The translations under genes were made by a program, and so were the position numbers. Below are positions 30,617-39,460 of a stretch of 42,627 bases of DNA, piece after piece. The notes under the pieces are model-generated. The model did not search any database. It was given only the letters and a program-made list of their open reading frames with translations, and had not been told where the DNA came from. How positions within the stretch are numbered: position 1 is the first letter of the stretch; every line of letters begins with the position of its first letter. The stretch is from the NCBI RefSeq assembly GCF_002198655.1, contig NZ_MWLN01000221.1:30417-73043 (forward strand), read 5' to 3'. Source of the DNA: Kineosporia sp. A_224 (GTDB lineage Bacteria > Actinomycetota > Actinomycetes > Actinomycetales > Kineosporiaceae).

Positions 30617-31095
30617 TCGGGGCGCGTCCAGGACCCGAGCACGATGAGGGTCTTCGTGCCGGCGACCTTGCGCGACGTCCGCAGCCCGTCGATCGCCTCC
30701 TGGAGGTGGTTGATGTCGCGGGCGCGCAGGTGGACGAGCGCGTCCGGGTCGCCGGCGATCGTGAAGACGGCCTGCACCTCCGGGGCACGGGCGGCGGTCG
30801 CGATGATGTCGCCGACGCTCGCCGTCCCCGCGTAGCGCACCTCGGTGAACGCCTCGACGCCCCAGCCGAGGCGGGTGTGGTCGACCTGGACCGTGAACCC
30901 GGTGATGACGCCGAGGTCGCGCAGCCGGTCGACCCGCCGCTTGACCGCCGCGACGGACAGGCCGACGCGGGGTGCCATCTCGGAGAACGTCCGGCGGCCG
31001 TCCTCGCGGAGCAGGCGCAGGAGGTGGTGGTCGACCGCGTCGACGTCGGCCGGACCGGTCGGAGGCCGCTGCGGCGACGCGGGATCGGGGCTCAT
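30613..31095 (-). CDS. Lrp/AsnC-family regulator
   Basis: 160 residues. The N-terminal helix-turn-helix (about 18-65) contains LLRLLREDGRRTFSEMAPRVGLSVAAVKRRVDRL. The C-terminal RAM-type domain has FTEVRYAG, AVFTIAGDPDALVHLRARD and a TKTLIVL strand. ATG 31095 is used; a longer in-frame start lies in the intergenic region. It is divergent from the indolepyruvate ferredoxin oxidoreductase gene, and an Lrp gene beside this enzyme suggests control by aromatic or branched amino acids. Confidence 0.9.
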   Translation of the reverse strand: MSPDPASPQRPPTGPADVDAVDHHLLRLLREDGRRTFSEMAPRVGLSVAAVKRRVDRLRDLGVITGFTVQVDHTRLGWGVEAFTEVRYAGTASVGDIIATAARAPEVQAVFTIAGDPDALVHLRARDINHLQEAIDGLRTSRKVAGTKTLIVLGSWTRPD

Positions 31096-31333
31096 GGCGC
31101 AAGTGAATCGAGCAGCCCGGGGGAAGTCCACACAATCTTTGCGTCTTCACCCACGACGACACCCAGGACCTTGCGTCGAGGGTGCCCTGTTCTGTCTCCT
31201 GTGAGCCACGTCGCACTCGGCGCGCCGATGCGGCATGGTCGTTACCAGGCACGTCGGTACGCACATCGCCGTCCGACCGGTGCCGTCGCCAGTGCTCGGC
31301 CGGACCGTCGCCCACCACGCCGGAGGAACCCTC

Positions 31334-34300
31334 GTGAGCGCACCGCCCTCGCTCGACGACAAGTACGCCGCCGGCGACGGCCGGGCCCTGATGTCCGGGG
31401 TGCAGGCGCTCGTCCGGCTCACGCTCGAGCAGCGCCGCCTCGACACCGCGCGCGGCCTCGACACAGCGGTCTACGTCTCGGGCTACCAGGGGTCGCCGCT
31501 CGGCACGGTCGACCTCGAGATGGGCCGCGCGAAGCGGTTCCTCGCCGAGGCCGGCGTCGTCTTCCAGGCCGGGGTCAACGAGGAGCTCGCCGCGACCGCC
31601 GTCGCGGGCAGCCAGCTCATCGGCCGGCTCCCCGGCCGCCGGTACGACGGCGTGACCGGCTTCTGGTACGGCAAGAACCCCGGCCTCGACCGGGCCGCGG
31701 ACGCCATCCGGCACGGGATGCTCGCCGGCACCGCACCGCTCGGCGGGGCCGTCGCCTGGATCGGCGACGACCCCGACTGCAAGTCCTCGACCGTGCCCAG
31801 CTCGTGCGAGCCGATGTGCCAGAGCCTGTCCATGCCGCTGCTCGCACCGGGGTCGGTCCAGGAGATCGTCGAGTACGGGCTGCACGCCGTCGCCCTCTCC
31901 CGGGCGTGCGGCCTGTGGGTCGGGCTGAAGATCGTCGCGAACATCGCCGACGCGTCGGCGACCGTCGACCTGTCGGGCCTGGACCGGGACGTCCCGGAAC
32001 CGGAGCGCCGCGTCGTCGGGGACGGCCCGGCGCTCGTCGGGCCGTCCGCCGTCGCCGCTGAGCACGACATGTTCACGCGCCGGCTCGACCTCGCCCGCGA
32101 GTACGCCCGCACCCACCGGCTCAACCGGGTCACCTTCTCCGCGACCCGGGCGACGCTCGGCATCGTGGCGTCGGGGACGTCCTTCGCGACCGTCGAGCGT
32201 GCGCTCGCCGACCTCGGGATCGACGAGGCCGAGGCGGAGCGGCTCGGGCTGCGGCTCGTCCGCCTCGGGATGCCCTTCCCGCTCGACCGCGGCCAGGTCG
32301 CCGAGCTCACCGAGGGCCTCGACCGGCTGCTCGTCGTCGAGGACAAGACCCCGTTCCTCGAAGGGCACCTCCAGCAGGCGCTCTACCGCCGCCCGGACGC
32401 CCCGGCCGTCCTCGGTCGCTCCGACGAGAGCGGCCGGCCGCTGCTGTCGGCGCGCGGGACGCTCGGGGCGGACGACGTCGCCGCCGCCCTCGCGCGCGTC
32501 GTCGGCGAGGACCGGCTCGGCCCGCGCGCCGTCGCGCACCTCGCCGTCGAGCGCCCCGCCGCGGCCCGCCGGACGCTGCCCCTCGTCGCCGCCCGCACAC
32601 CGTTCTTCTGCTCCGGCTGCCCGCACAACCGCTCGACCCGGACGACGGACGACACCCTCGTCGGCGTCGGGATCGGCTGCCACGCGATGATCGCGCTCGA
32701 CGACGGCGGCGGCCGCGGCCACCAGATCGGGCTCACCCAGATGGGCGGCGAGGGCGCGCAGTGGCTGGGCCTCGCGCCGTTCACCGACGACCGGCACTTC
32801 GTGCAGAACCTCGGCGACGGCACGTTCCACCACTCCGGGTCGCTCGCGATCCGGGCCGCCGTCGCCGGCGGCGTGAAGATGACCTACAAGCTGCTCTACA
32901 ACGACGCCGTCGCGATGACCGGCGGCCAGCGCGCCGAGGGCCGGGTCGACGTCCCCGCCCTGACCCGGCTGCTCATGCTCGAGGGCGTCACGCGGGTCGT
33001 CGTCACGACCCCGGAACCCGAGACGTACCAGGGGGTCTCGCTGGACCACCGCGCCACGGTGCGGCACCGCGACGACCTGCCCGCCGTCGAGCGCGAGCTC
33101 GCGGAGCTCGACGGCGTGACCGTCATCGTCCACGACGACCGCTGCGCGACCGAGGAGCGCCGGCTGCGCAAGCGCGGCCTGCTCCCGACGCCGAAGGAGA
33201 AGGTCGTCGTCAACGAGCGGGTCTGCGAGGGCTGCGGCGACTGCGCGTCGAAGTCGACGTGCATGTCGGTGCAGTCGGTCGACACCGAGCTCGGCCGCAA
33301 GACCCGGATCCACCAGGCCTCGTGCAACACCGACCTCTCGTGCCTGTCGGGGGACTGCCCGTCGTTCCTGCTCGTCGAGCCGGGCACCGGCCCGCGCACC
33401 CGGCGGGCGACGCCGGACCTGCCGGTGGCCCTCGTCGAGCCGCAGCGCCGCCCCGCCAGCGGCGCCGAGGTCGTGCTGCGGATGCCCGGCATCGGGGGCA
33501 CCGGCGTCGTCACCGTCTCGCAGATCCTCCAGATGGCCGCGCACGTCGACGGCCTGCACGCCGCGGGCCTGGAGCAGATCGGACTCGCGCAGAAGGGCGG
33601 CCCGGTCGTCAGCGACGTCCGGATCGGCAAGGACCCGGTGGCGGGTGCGGTCAAGGCGTCCCGCGGCACGGTCGACGTCCTCGTCGGGTTCGACCTGCTC
33701 GGTGCGGCCGCCGACGCCAACCTCGCGACGTGCCGGGCGGACCGGACCGTCGCCGTCGTCAACACCGCCGTCGTCCCGACGATCGGCATGGTCACCGGGC
33801 GCGTCCTCGTGCCGGGGACGCCGGACGACGCGCTCCTGCGCATCGCCTCGGTGACCCGGCCGGACGCCGTCCACGCGATCGACGCGAACGGCCTGTCGGA
33901 GGCGCTCTTCGGGGACCACATGCCGGTCAACCTGCTCCTGCTCGGCGCGGTCTACCAGCACGGGCTGCTGCCGGTCAGCGCGCAGGCGATGGAGCAGGCG
34001 ATCACGCTCAACGGGACGGCGGTCGAGAAGAACCTCGCCGCGTTCCGCTGGGGGCGGGCGAGCGTGCAGGACCCGGACGCCGTCGCGCGTGCGGTGGCGG
34101 CCGCGTCGGCCTCGCCGACGGCAACGGGTCCGGTGTCTCTCGCCGGCAGCAGGACGACGTCCCTCGAGGAGGCGGTCGCCCTGCGGGTCACGGACCTCAC
34201 CGGCTACCAGAGCGGCGCCTACGCGCAGGTCTTCGAGGCCGCCGTCCGCGAGGTCGTCGGCACGGCGACCGCGCGTGCAGGGGAGGAGGCCGGCCGCCGG

Positions 34301-34807
34301 ATCGGGCTCGCGTACGCCCGCAGCCTGCACCGGCTCATGGCCTACAAGGACGAGTACGAGGTGGCCCGGCTGCACCTCGACCCGGCCGAGCAGGCGCGGC
34401 TGCGCGCCGAGTTCGGGCCGGGTGCGCGGGTCTCGGTGCTCCTGCACCCGCCGGCGCTGCGGGCCCTCGGGATGCGCCGGAAGATCCGGTTGCGGCGTAC
34501 CGCGACCCCGACGTTCCGGGTGCTCGCCGCGGCCCGCCGGCTGCGCGGGACGCCGCTCGACGTCTTCGGCTATGCGCAGGTCCGCCGGGTGGAGCGGGCT
34601 CTCGTCGAGGAGTTCCGCGCGACGATGCTGCAGGCCCTGGGCCGGCTCACCCCGGCGACGGCAGAGGCGGTCGAGGCGATCGCCGCGCTGCCCGAGGAGA
34701 TCCGCGGGTACGAGGACATCAAGCTCGCCCGGGTCGCGGAGTACCGGGAGCGGACGGCGGCAGCGCTCGACGCGCTCGCCGCGGCCTCGCGGGAACGGGT
34801 CAGCTGA
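31334..34807 (+). CDS. Indolepyruvate ferredoxin oxidoreductase, single-chain fusion
   Basis: 1157 residues. The subunits of archaeal-type IorA/IorB are joined. The N-terminal pyruvate-binding part has VYVSGYQGSPLGTVDLEM (about 40-57); the TPP domain is near 430-560, with CSGCPHN and GIGCHAMIALDDGGG. The 4Fe-4S region starts at C631 (CEGCGDC, then CNTDLSCLSGDC). The gamma-like domain follows (GIGGTGVVTVSQILQMAAHV). The extra C-terminal part (about 945-1157) is the DUF6537-type extension. The enzyme converts indolepyruvate and related aryl 2-oxoacids to acyl-CoA with ferredoxin. GGAGGA precedes GTG 31334. Its stop overlaps the convergent transglutaminase gene by 8 bases. Confidence 0.92.
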   Translation: MSAPPSLDDKYAAGDGRALMSGVQALVRLTLEQRRLDTARGLDTAVYVSGYQGSPLGTVDLEMGRAKRFLAEAGVVFQAGVNEELAATAVAGSQLIGRLPGRRYDGVTGFWYGKNPGLDRAADAIRHGMLAGTAPLGGAVAWIGDDPDCKSSTVPSSCEPMCQSLSMPLLAPGSVQEIVEYGLHAVALSRACGLWVGLKIVANIADASATVDLSGLDRDVPEPERRVVGDGPALVGPSAVAAEHDMFTRRLDLAREYARTHRLNRVTFSATRATLGIVASGTSFATVERALADLGIDEAEAERLGLRLVRLGMPFPLDRGQVAELTEGLDRLLVVEDKTPFLEGHLQQALYRRPDAPAVLGRSDESGRPLLSARGTLGADDVAAALARVVGEDRLGPRAVAHLAVERPAAARRTLPLVAARTPFFCSGCPHNRSTRTTDDTLVGVGIGCHAMIALDDGGGRGHQIGLTQMGGEGAQWLGLAPFTDDRHFVQNLGDGTFHHSGSLAIRAAVAGGVKMTYKLLYNDAVAMTGGQRAEGRVDVPALTRLLMLEGVTRVVVTTPEPETYQGVSLDHRATVRHRDDLPAVERELAELDGVTVIVHDDRCATEERRLRKRGLLPTPKEKVVVNERVCEGCGDCASKSTCMSVQSVDTELGRKTRIHQASCNTDLSCLSGDCPSFLLVEPGTGPRTRRATPDLPVALVEPQRRPASGAEVVLRMPGIGGTGVVTVSQILQMAAHVDGLHAAGLEQIGLAQKGGPVVSDVRIGKDPVAGAVKASRGTVDVLVGFDLLGAAADANLATCRADRTVAVVNTAVVPTIGMVTGRVLVPGTPDDALLRIASVTRPDAVHAIDANGLSEALFGDHMPVNLLLLGAVYQHGLLPVSAQAMEQAITLNGTAVEKNLAAFRWGRASVQDPDAVARAVAAASASPTATGPVSLAGSRTTSLEEAVALRVTDLTGYQSGAYAQVFEAAVREVVGTATARAGEEAGRRIGLAYARSLHRLMAYKDEYEVARLHLDPAEQARLRAEFGPGARVSVLLHPPALRALGMRRKIRLRRTATPTFRVLAAARRLRGTPLDVFGYAQVRRVERALVEEFRATMLQALGRLTPATAEAVEAIAALPEEIRGYEDIKLARVAEYRERTAAALDALAAASRERVS

Positions 34808-35642
34808 GCGTCGTCGCCCGGTCGCCGTCGTCCGTCGGCAGACCGTGGTCGGCGACGGCGGTGACGACGACGTCGCGCAGGTCGGCCACGCCGGTGAGCG
34901 TCGTGCACCAGGCGGTGTCGGCGGCGTCCCGGCCCGTGCAGATCCGCACGAGGGACGCGCGCGGCGCGAGCCGGGTCGCGTCGACGACGTGCCAGACGCC
35001 GTCCACCTCGACCTCGGCGACGGCGTGGAAGTCCATGGGGAACAGGCCCGGCGCGTAGACCGCGACGAGCCGGGCGGCCATCCCGACGGCCCGGGCCAGC
35101 GTGACGACGAGGTGTGCGTAGTCGCGGCAGACGCCCTGGCCGGCGAGCAGGACGTCGACGGCGTCGTCCGTCGGCCCGGTGCTGCCCGAGACGTACTGGA
35201 GGTTGTCGTGGACGTGGTCCGTGATGGCCCGCAGCCGCTCGAGGGCCGGCGCGTCCGGGCCGGGGAACCGGGTCGCGCCGAAGCCCGTGAACCGGTCCGC
35301 GGGGCAGTAGCGGCTCGGTCGGAGCATGAGGATCCGCTCGGCCTCGTCGACGGTGCTCACCGCACCCGACCCCGGCCGAACTGTTGCGTCGTAGGCGATC
35401 TCGAGCGTCCCCGGCCCGCACTCGACGAGGTGCTGGCGGGTGAACGGGGCCGGGCCGCGGACCTCCCGGACCTCGACCGGCGTGCCGTCGAGCGTCGCGC
35501 GCAGCGAGGCGCCGTCGTCGTTCGCGGCCACGACCTGCAGGGCGAGGAGCGACGGCTCCCGGACGTCGAAGACGACGTGGGCGCCCACGGTCGCGGACGG
35601 CGACGGGGCGAAGGCGACAGGGGGGTCCGAGAGGGAGGGCAC
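34800..35642 (-). CDS. Transglutaminase-like cysteine protease-fold protein
   Basis: 280 residues. The catalytic triad is visible: C172 (GQGVCRDYAH), H206 (DFHAVAEVEV) and D221 (HVVDATRLAP). The N-terminal 100 residues form the beta-sandwich found before this domain in bacteria. GTG 35642 has TACGGT eight bases upstream. Substrate unknown; relatives cleave or crosslink peptides. It converges with the oxidoreductase gene (overlap 34800-34807). Confidence 0.87.
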   Translation of the reverse strand: MPSLSDPPVAFAPSPSATVGAHVVFDVREPSLLALQVVAANDDGASLRATLDGTPVEVREVRGPAPFTRQHLVECGPGTLEIAYDATVRPGSGAVSTVDEAERILMLRPSRYCPADRFTGFGATRFPGPDAPALERLRAITDHVHDNLQYVSGSTGPTDDAVDVLLAGQGVCRDYAHLVVTLARAVGMAARLVAVYAPGLFPMDFHAVAEVEVDGVWHVVDATRLAPRASLVRICTGRDAADTAWCTTLTGVADLRDVVVTAVADHGLPTDDGDRATTLS

Positions 35643-35697
35643 GGTTCTCGACCGTAGGGGTGACCGCGGGCCGGGGCCCGTCGAGGCGGCCCGGCCG

Positions 35698-36582
35698 TCA
35701 CGTCGGCTGCGTCACAACCCCGTAGGAGGTGAGGGTGTGCAGGGCCTTGAGTGTGACGATCCCGCGCCACTCGAGCAGCGCGGCCGGGCCGGGCGGCTCC
35801 CAGCTGACGGGCCAGCCGCCGTCCGCCTGCTGCTGGGACAGCAGGTGCTGCAGGTGCGCGTCGACCCGGTCCGCGTCGAAGAGGCCGCGCCAGCGGGAGG
35901 TGGCCAGCGGCGCCAGGTCGAGGGGCGACAGCCCGTACCCGGGCGCGCCCGGGTCGAGGTGGAACATCTGCGTCGACCGCAGGTGCCCGACGACCCGTTC
36001 GGCGAGCGGGTCTGCCCAGGCCCGGTCCGGCACGTGCTCGAGCAGGACGAGGACCTCGGAGGCCGAGTGCACCTCGTCGGGCAGCGGCCCGTCGTCCAGC
36101 CGCTGCCGGCACCACGCGGTCGCGGCGCTCCGCCAGGGGTGCTCGACCCCGAGCCGGTGCAGCAGCCCCGCGAGGCCGGCGGTCGGGTTGAGGCCGGGCT
36201 CGTACGTCCACGCCGACCAGTGCGCCGCGCGCGGGAAGCCCTCGATGACCGGGAAGGCGAGCGGGACGGCACCACCGGCGCCGGCCCGCCCGGCGACCGC
36301 GCCGAGGAAGTCGCAGGCCCGCAGGACCATCCCGGGCTCGACGGTGCCGGCGTCGGCCATCGCACGCAGCGCCTGCTCGACGTCGATCGGCAGGCTCGCG
36401 GGGCAGCGCTTGTCCGGCTCGAGGCCGTGCCCGAAGCCGCCGTCCTCGTTCTGGTAGCCGCGCAGCACGTCGACGACCGCCGCCGGCGGACCGCCGTGGA
36501 ACGTCGCGTCGAAGAGCCGGCGTTCGAGGAGCCGGGCGTTGGTGCGGAGGAAGTGCTCGGCCGGGGCGAAGACGTCGTCCAT
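35698..36582 (-). CDS. Prenyltransferase/squalene-cyclase-fold protein of unknown function
   Basis: 294 residues, helix-rich, with two QW-like motifs of the terpene cyclase/prenyltransferase alpha-toroid fold: QNEDGGFGHG (44-53) and QQADGGWPVSW near 252-262. The catalytic DxDD of squalene-hopene cyclases is not seen and the protein is less than half their length, so an enzymatic cyclase is unlikely. TAGCCT ends six bases before ATG 36582. It is divergent from the MerR-PP2C gene. Confidence 0.78.
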   Translation of the reverse strand: MDDVFAPAEHFLRTNARLLERRLFDATFHGGPPAAVVDVLRGYQNEDGGFGHGLEPDKRCPASLPIDVEQALRAMADAGTVEPGMVLRACDFLGAVAGRAGAGGAVPLAFPVIEGFPRAAHWSAWTYEPGLNPTAGLAGLLHRLGVEHPWRSAATAWCRQRLDDGPLPDEVHSASEVLVLLEHVPDRAWADPLAERVVGHLRSTQMFHLDPGAPGYGLSPLDLAPLATSRWRGLFDADRVDAHLQHLLSQQQADGGWPVSWEPPGPAALLEWRGIVTLKALHTLTSYGVVTQPT

Positions 36583-36629
36583 GGCAGGAGGCTAGGTGCG
36601 GGGTCCGACATCCGGTCCGCCGTGTGCAG

Positions 36630-36660
36630 TTGACTCTGTCCCTGGGGCAGACACCACCGT
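36630..36660 (+). promoter_or_regulatory. MerR-type promoter with 19-bp spacer (MerR-PP2C gene)
   Basis: TTGACT (36630-36635), a 19-base spacer and CACCGT (36655-36660) lie upstream of the MerR-PP2C gene. The spacer contains a near-perfect dyad, CTGTCCC-T-GGGGCAG (36636-36650). This is the layout of MerR-activated promoters, here apparently autoregulated. The predicted transcript has a leader of about 37 bases including GAAGGAGG. Confidence 0.78.
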
Positions 36661-36703
36661 CGTCCGTGCCGGGCCGGACGCCCGGCACGAGAAGGAGGAC
36701 GAC

Positions 36704-37867
36704 GTGACCGAGGAGCTGCTGACGATCGGGGACTTCGCCCGGGCGTCGGGACTGTCGCACAAGGCGTTGCGCCTGTACGACGACCTCGGCCTCCTCGTCC
36801 CGGCGTACGTCGACCCCGCGAGCGGCTACCGCTTCTACGGCCCGGGCCAGCTCGACCGGGCGGTCCTCGTCGGGTCGCTGCGGCGGCTCGGGATGCCCCT
36901 CGCGCGCATCGCCGACGTCGTCGGGCTCGGCCCGGCCGGCGCCTCGGCCGCCGTCGCCGGCTGGTGGGCCGGCGTCGAGGAGCAGACCGGCGCTCGGCGC
37001 GACCTCGCCGCCTTCCTCGTCCACGACCTCGCCAGGAAGGGCACTGCCATGACCGCACCGATGACCGCACCCCGGTACACCGTCCGCCACGCCACCGGCC
37101 TCGACACCGGCCTCGTCCGGCCCGCCCAGCAGGACGCCGTCCACGCCGACGACCCGGTCTTCGCCGTCGCCGACGGGTTCGGTGACACCGGCGCCGACGC
37201 GAGCGCGGCCGCGCTCGCCGCGCTGGTCGCCGCGCTGCCGGACGCGGCCGAGGCCTCGACCGACGTCGTCCAAGGGCTGCGGGACGCCGTCGCCGCCGCC
37301 GACGGGGCGGTCGGCGCCGCGGTCGGCGACACCGGCCGCACCGCAGCCGCCGGGACGACCCTCACGGCCCTCGTCCGCACCGCCGGCGGGTTCGCCGTCG
37401 TCCACGTCGGCGACTCGCGCGTCTACCTGCTCCGCGACGGCGGGCTGTTCCGGCTGACCCGCGACGACTCCCTCGTGCAGGCGATGGTCGACGAGGGCCG
37501 CCTCACCCCGGAGGAGGCGTGGGCGCACCCGCAGCGCCCGATGCTCGCGAAAGCGCTCGTCGGGCGCGGCGTCGAGGCCGACGTCCGGCTGCGCGACGCC
37601 CGCGACGGCGACCGGTACCTCGTCTGCTCCGACGGGCTGTCCGCCGTCCTGCCCGAGGCCGTCGTCCGTACGACCCTGACCGCGGCCGCCGACCCGCAGG
37701 CCGCGGTCGACGACCTGCTCGCTGCGGTCCGCGACGCGGGGGCCCCGGACAACGTGGGCGTCGTCGTCGCGGACGTCCTCGCGGTGGGCGGGGGGACCGC
37801 GGTGAGCGGCGGGACCGCGTCCGGCGGCAGGGCGACCGGCGGGACAGGTCTGCGGCGCCTGTCCTGA
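36704..37867 (+). CDS. MerR DNA-binding domain fused to a PP2C Ser/Thr phosphatase
   Basis: 387 residues. Residues 5-73 are a MerR winged helix (LTIGDFARASGLSHKALRLY, GYRFYGPGQLDRA, LGMPLARI). Residues about 85-112 form a dimerisation helix. Residues 123-360 are a PP2C phosphatase with VADGFGDTG (D157), GTTLTALV, VHVGDSRVYLLRDG, LVCSDGLS (D310) and APDNVGVVV (D349): the metal aspartates are kept. The tail is Gly/Thr-rich. A second ribosome site (AGGAAGG, 37034-37040) stands 8 bases before an in-frame ATG at 37049 (M116), which would give a free phosphatase. GTG 36704 has GAAGGAGG upstream. Confidence 0.85.
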   Translation: MTEELLTIGDFARASGLSHKALRLYDDLGLLVPAYVDPASGYRFYGPGQLDRAVLVGSLRRLGMPLARIADVVGLGPAGASAAVAGWWAGVEEQTGARRDLAAFLVHDLARKGTAMTAPMTAPRYTVRHATGLDTGLVRPAQQDAVHADDPVFAVADGFGDTGADASAAALAALVAALPDAAEASTDVVQGLRDAVAAADGAVGAAVGDTGRTAAAGTTLTALVRTAGGFAVVHVGDSRVYLLRDGGLFRLTRDDSLVQAMVDEGRLTPEEAWAHPQRPMLAKALVGRGVEADVRLRDARDGDRYLVCSDGLSAVLPEAVVRTTLTAAADPQAAVDDLLAAVRDAGAPDNVGVVVADVLAVGGGTAVSGGTASGGRATGGTGLRRLS

Positions 37868-38003
37868 ACACCGGCGCGTCGGCGACCCGTCGCCGCACGT
37901 CCCGCTCGGCGGAACGCGTGCTGCCGCGGTGCGTCGTCCGGTGGCATCGTGCGGGTCGCCCGGTCGACCGGCCGGGCGGACGGCGGCGACGGGATGCACA
38001 GCG

Positions 38004-38432
38004 ATGGCGACGACGAGGTCGGTCGAGTCCGTGACCTTCGCGACGGCCCGGGCCGCGCTCGACGGTGCCGCGCGCGCCGCCGAGGAGCTGGGGATCGCGG
38101 TCTGCATCAGCGTCGCGGACGCGTCCGGGAACCAGGTCGCCTTCGGCCGGATGGACGGCGCGCCGCTGCTCTCGGCGGGCATCGCCACGAACAAGGCGTA
38201 CACGGTGAGCGCCTTCAACGGGCTGGCGACGCACGAGTTCTTCGGGCTCATCGAGAACGAGCCCGCGCTCCTGCACGGCATCGTCCACACCGACCGGCTC
38301 GTCGTCTTCGCCGGCGGCGTGCCGATCCGGGTCGAGGGGCGTTTCGTCGGTGCCGTGGGGTGCTCCGGCGGCAGCGCCGACCAGGACCGGGCGGTCGCGG
38401 AGGCCGGCGCGGCCGCCGCCGCGTCGGCGTAG
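38004..38432 (+). CDS. GlcG/HbpS-family (DUF336) protein
   Basis: 142 residues. The fold is marked by ISVADASGNQVAFGRMDGAPLLS (about 37-59), the IATNKAYTVSAF helix, and FAGGVPIRVEGRFVGAVGCSGGSADQD near the C-terminus. Members bind or degrade haem or act in glycolate/propanediol loci, but most are unassigned. ATG 38004 begins the conserved part; no ribosome site or leaderless hexamer is obvious, so the start is uncertain. A 7-bp hairpin at 37880-37895 separates it from the upstream gene. Confidence 0.82.
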   Translation: MATTRSVESVTFATARAALDGAARAAEELGIAVCISVADASGNQVAFGRMDGAPLLSAGIATNKAYTVSAFNGLATHEFFGLIENEPALLHGIVHTDRLVVFAGGVPIRVEGRFVGAVGCSGGSADQDRAVAEAGAAAAASA

Positions 38433-38543
38433 AGCCGCGGGCATCCGGCCGGGTGAACCTGGCCGGGGGCCGGCACTGCGGGTAGCCCCATGGCGCGGCG
38501 GCACTGTCGGTTGCGAGAGTCGTCCGCACCGAAGGAGGTCACC

Positions 38544-39398
38544 GTGCACAGGCATGCAGCACCGTCACGCCCCGCGGACGGGTCCCGCCGCACCCTCGCG
38601 CTCGCCACCGCGGCAGCCGCCCTGCTCGTCGCGTTCGTCGTCGCCCCGGGCCCGCTCGCCGCACGCGGCTCGGGCCGGACCTTCGCCGGGCAGGACGGTC
38701 TCGTCGAGGCGGTGCGCGTCGCGTTCGTCGAGTTCTGGGGCTCCGGGGCCCGGGCCTTCCCGCCGGCGCTCGCGGGCGTCGTCGACTACTGGTTCCGCTA
38801 CCACGTCGCCAAGGCCGTGATCGCCGCGGTCGCGACGGTCGTGCTCCTGGCCCTGGGAGCACGGCTGTGGACGGCGTTCCGGTCGGCCGACCGTCTCGGG
38901 GCCGGTCGCGGGGCCGCACTGGTCGGGGCCGGCGGGCTGGTGGCGGCGCTCGTCGTAGCGTCGGTCGCCGTCGTCATGGCCAACGTCCAGGGTGCGCTGG
39001 CCCCCTTCGCGTCGGCGCTGTCGTTGCTGCCGGTCGGTGAGACCGACGGAGCCCTCGCCGGGGCGCTCGGCCAGGCCCGGCAGCAGCTGACCGGGTACCC
39101 GGCCGGCGGCCGCACCCCGGGCCTCGACCTGATGGTCGACGACTTCGCGCGGTACCACCTGGTGCTGGCCGTGACCGGTGCGGTCGTGGCGGCGGCCTTC
39201 GCCGGGGCAGGCGTGCTGATGTGGCGCCGCGCGGCGCGGACGGGGCCGGGGGAACGCCGCGCCGGGCGGGCGCTGCGGGCCGGTGCCGTCGGGTCGGCGG
39301 CCCTGTCGGTCGTCGTCCTCGTCGTCGTCGCCGCCAACGTGACGACGGCCGCGGACCCGGCGCCGGCGCTCCTGGCCTTCTTCGCGGGCGGTCTCTGA
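38544..39398 (+). CDS. Integral membrane protein of unknown function
   Basis: 284 residues from GTG 38544 with a strong ribosome site (GAAGGAGG). About five hydrophobic helices are seen (near 18-38, 88-106, 124-148, 205-230, 252-274). Two soluble loops contain FVEFWGSGARAFPPALAG and LTGYPAGGRTPGLDLMV, apparently extracytoplasmic. No family is recognised. A permease gene follows 62 bases later. Confidence 0.7.
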   Translation: MHRHAAPSRPADGSRRTLALATAAAALLVAFVVAPGPLAARGSGRTFAGQDGLVEAVRVAFVEFWGSGARAFPPALAGVVDYWFRYHVAKAVIAAVATVVLLALGARLWTAFRSADRLGAGRGAALVGAGGLVAALVVASVAVVMANVQGALAPFASALSLLPVGETDGALAGALGQARQQLTGYPAGGRTPGLDLMVDDFARYHLVLAVTGAVVAAAFAGAGVLMWRRAARTGPGERRAGRALRAGAVGSAALSVVVLVVVAANVTTAADPAPALLAFFAGGL

Positions 39399-39460
39399 GC
39401 GGCGCCGCAGGCGCGGGCCTGCCGCCCGCGATGTCCGACCTCACAGGTACCGTCGCGCGC

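Noticed and set aside
30251-34447. 1398-aa minus-strand open frame opposite the oxidoreductase gene
   Set aside because: It is the antisense shadow of a high-GC gene; its translation is low-complexity Arg/Ala/Asp/Gly and the sense strand has clear family motifs.
37880-37895. Strong terminator after the MerR-PP2C gene
   Set aside because: CGGCGAC and GTCGCCG pair, but the loop is only two bases and there is no T-tract, so it was mentioned but not listed as a terminator.
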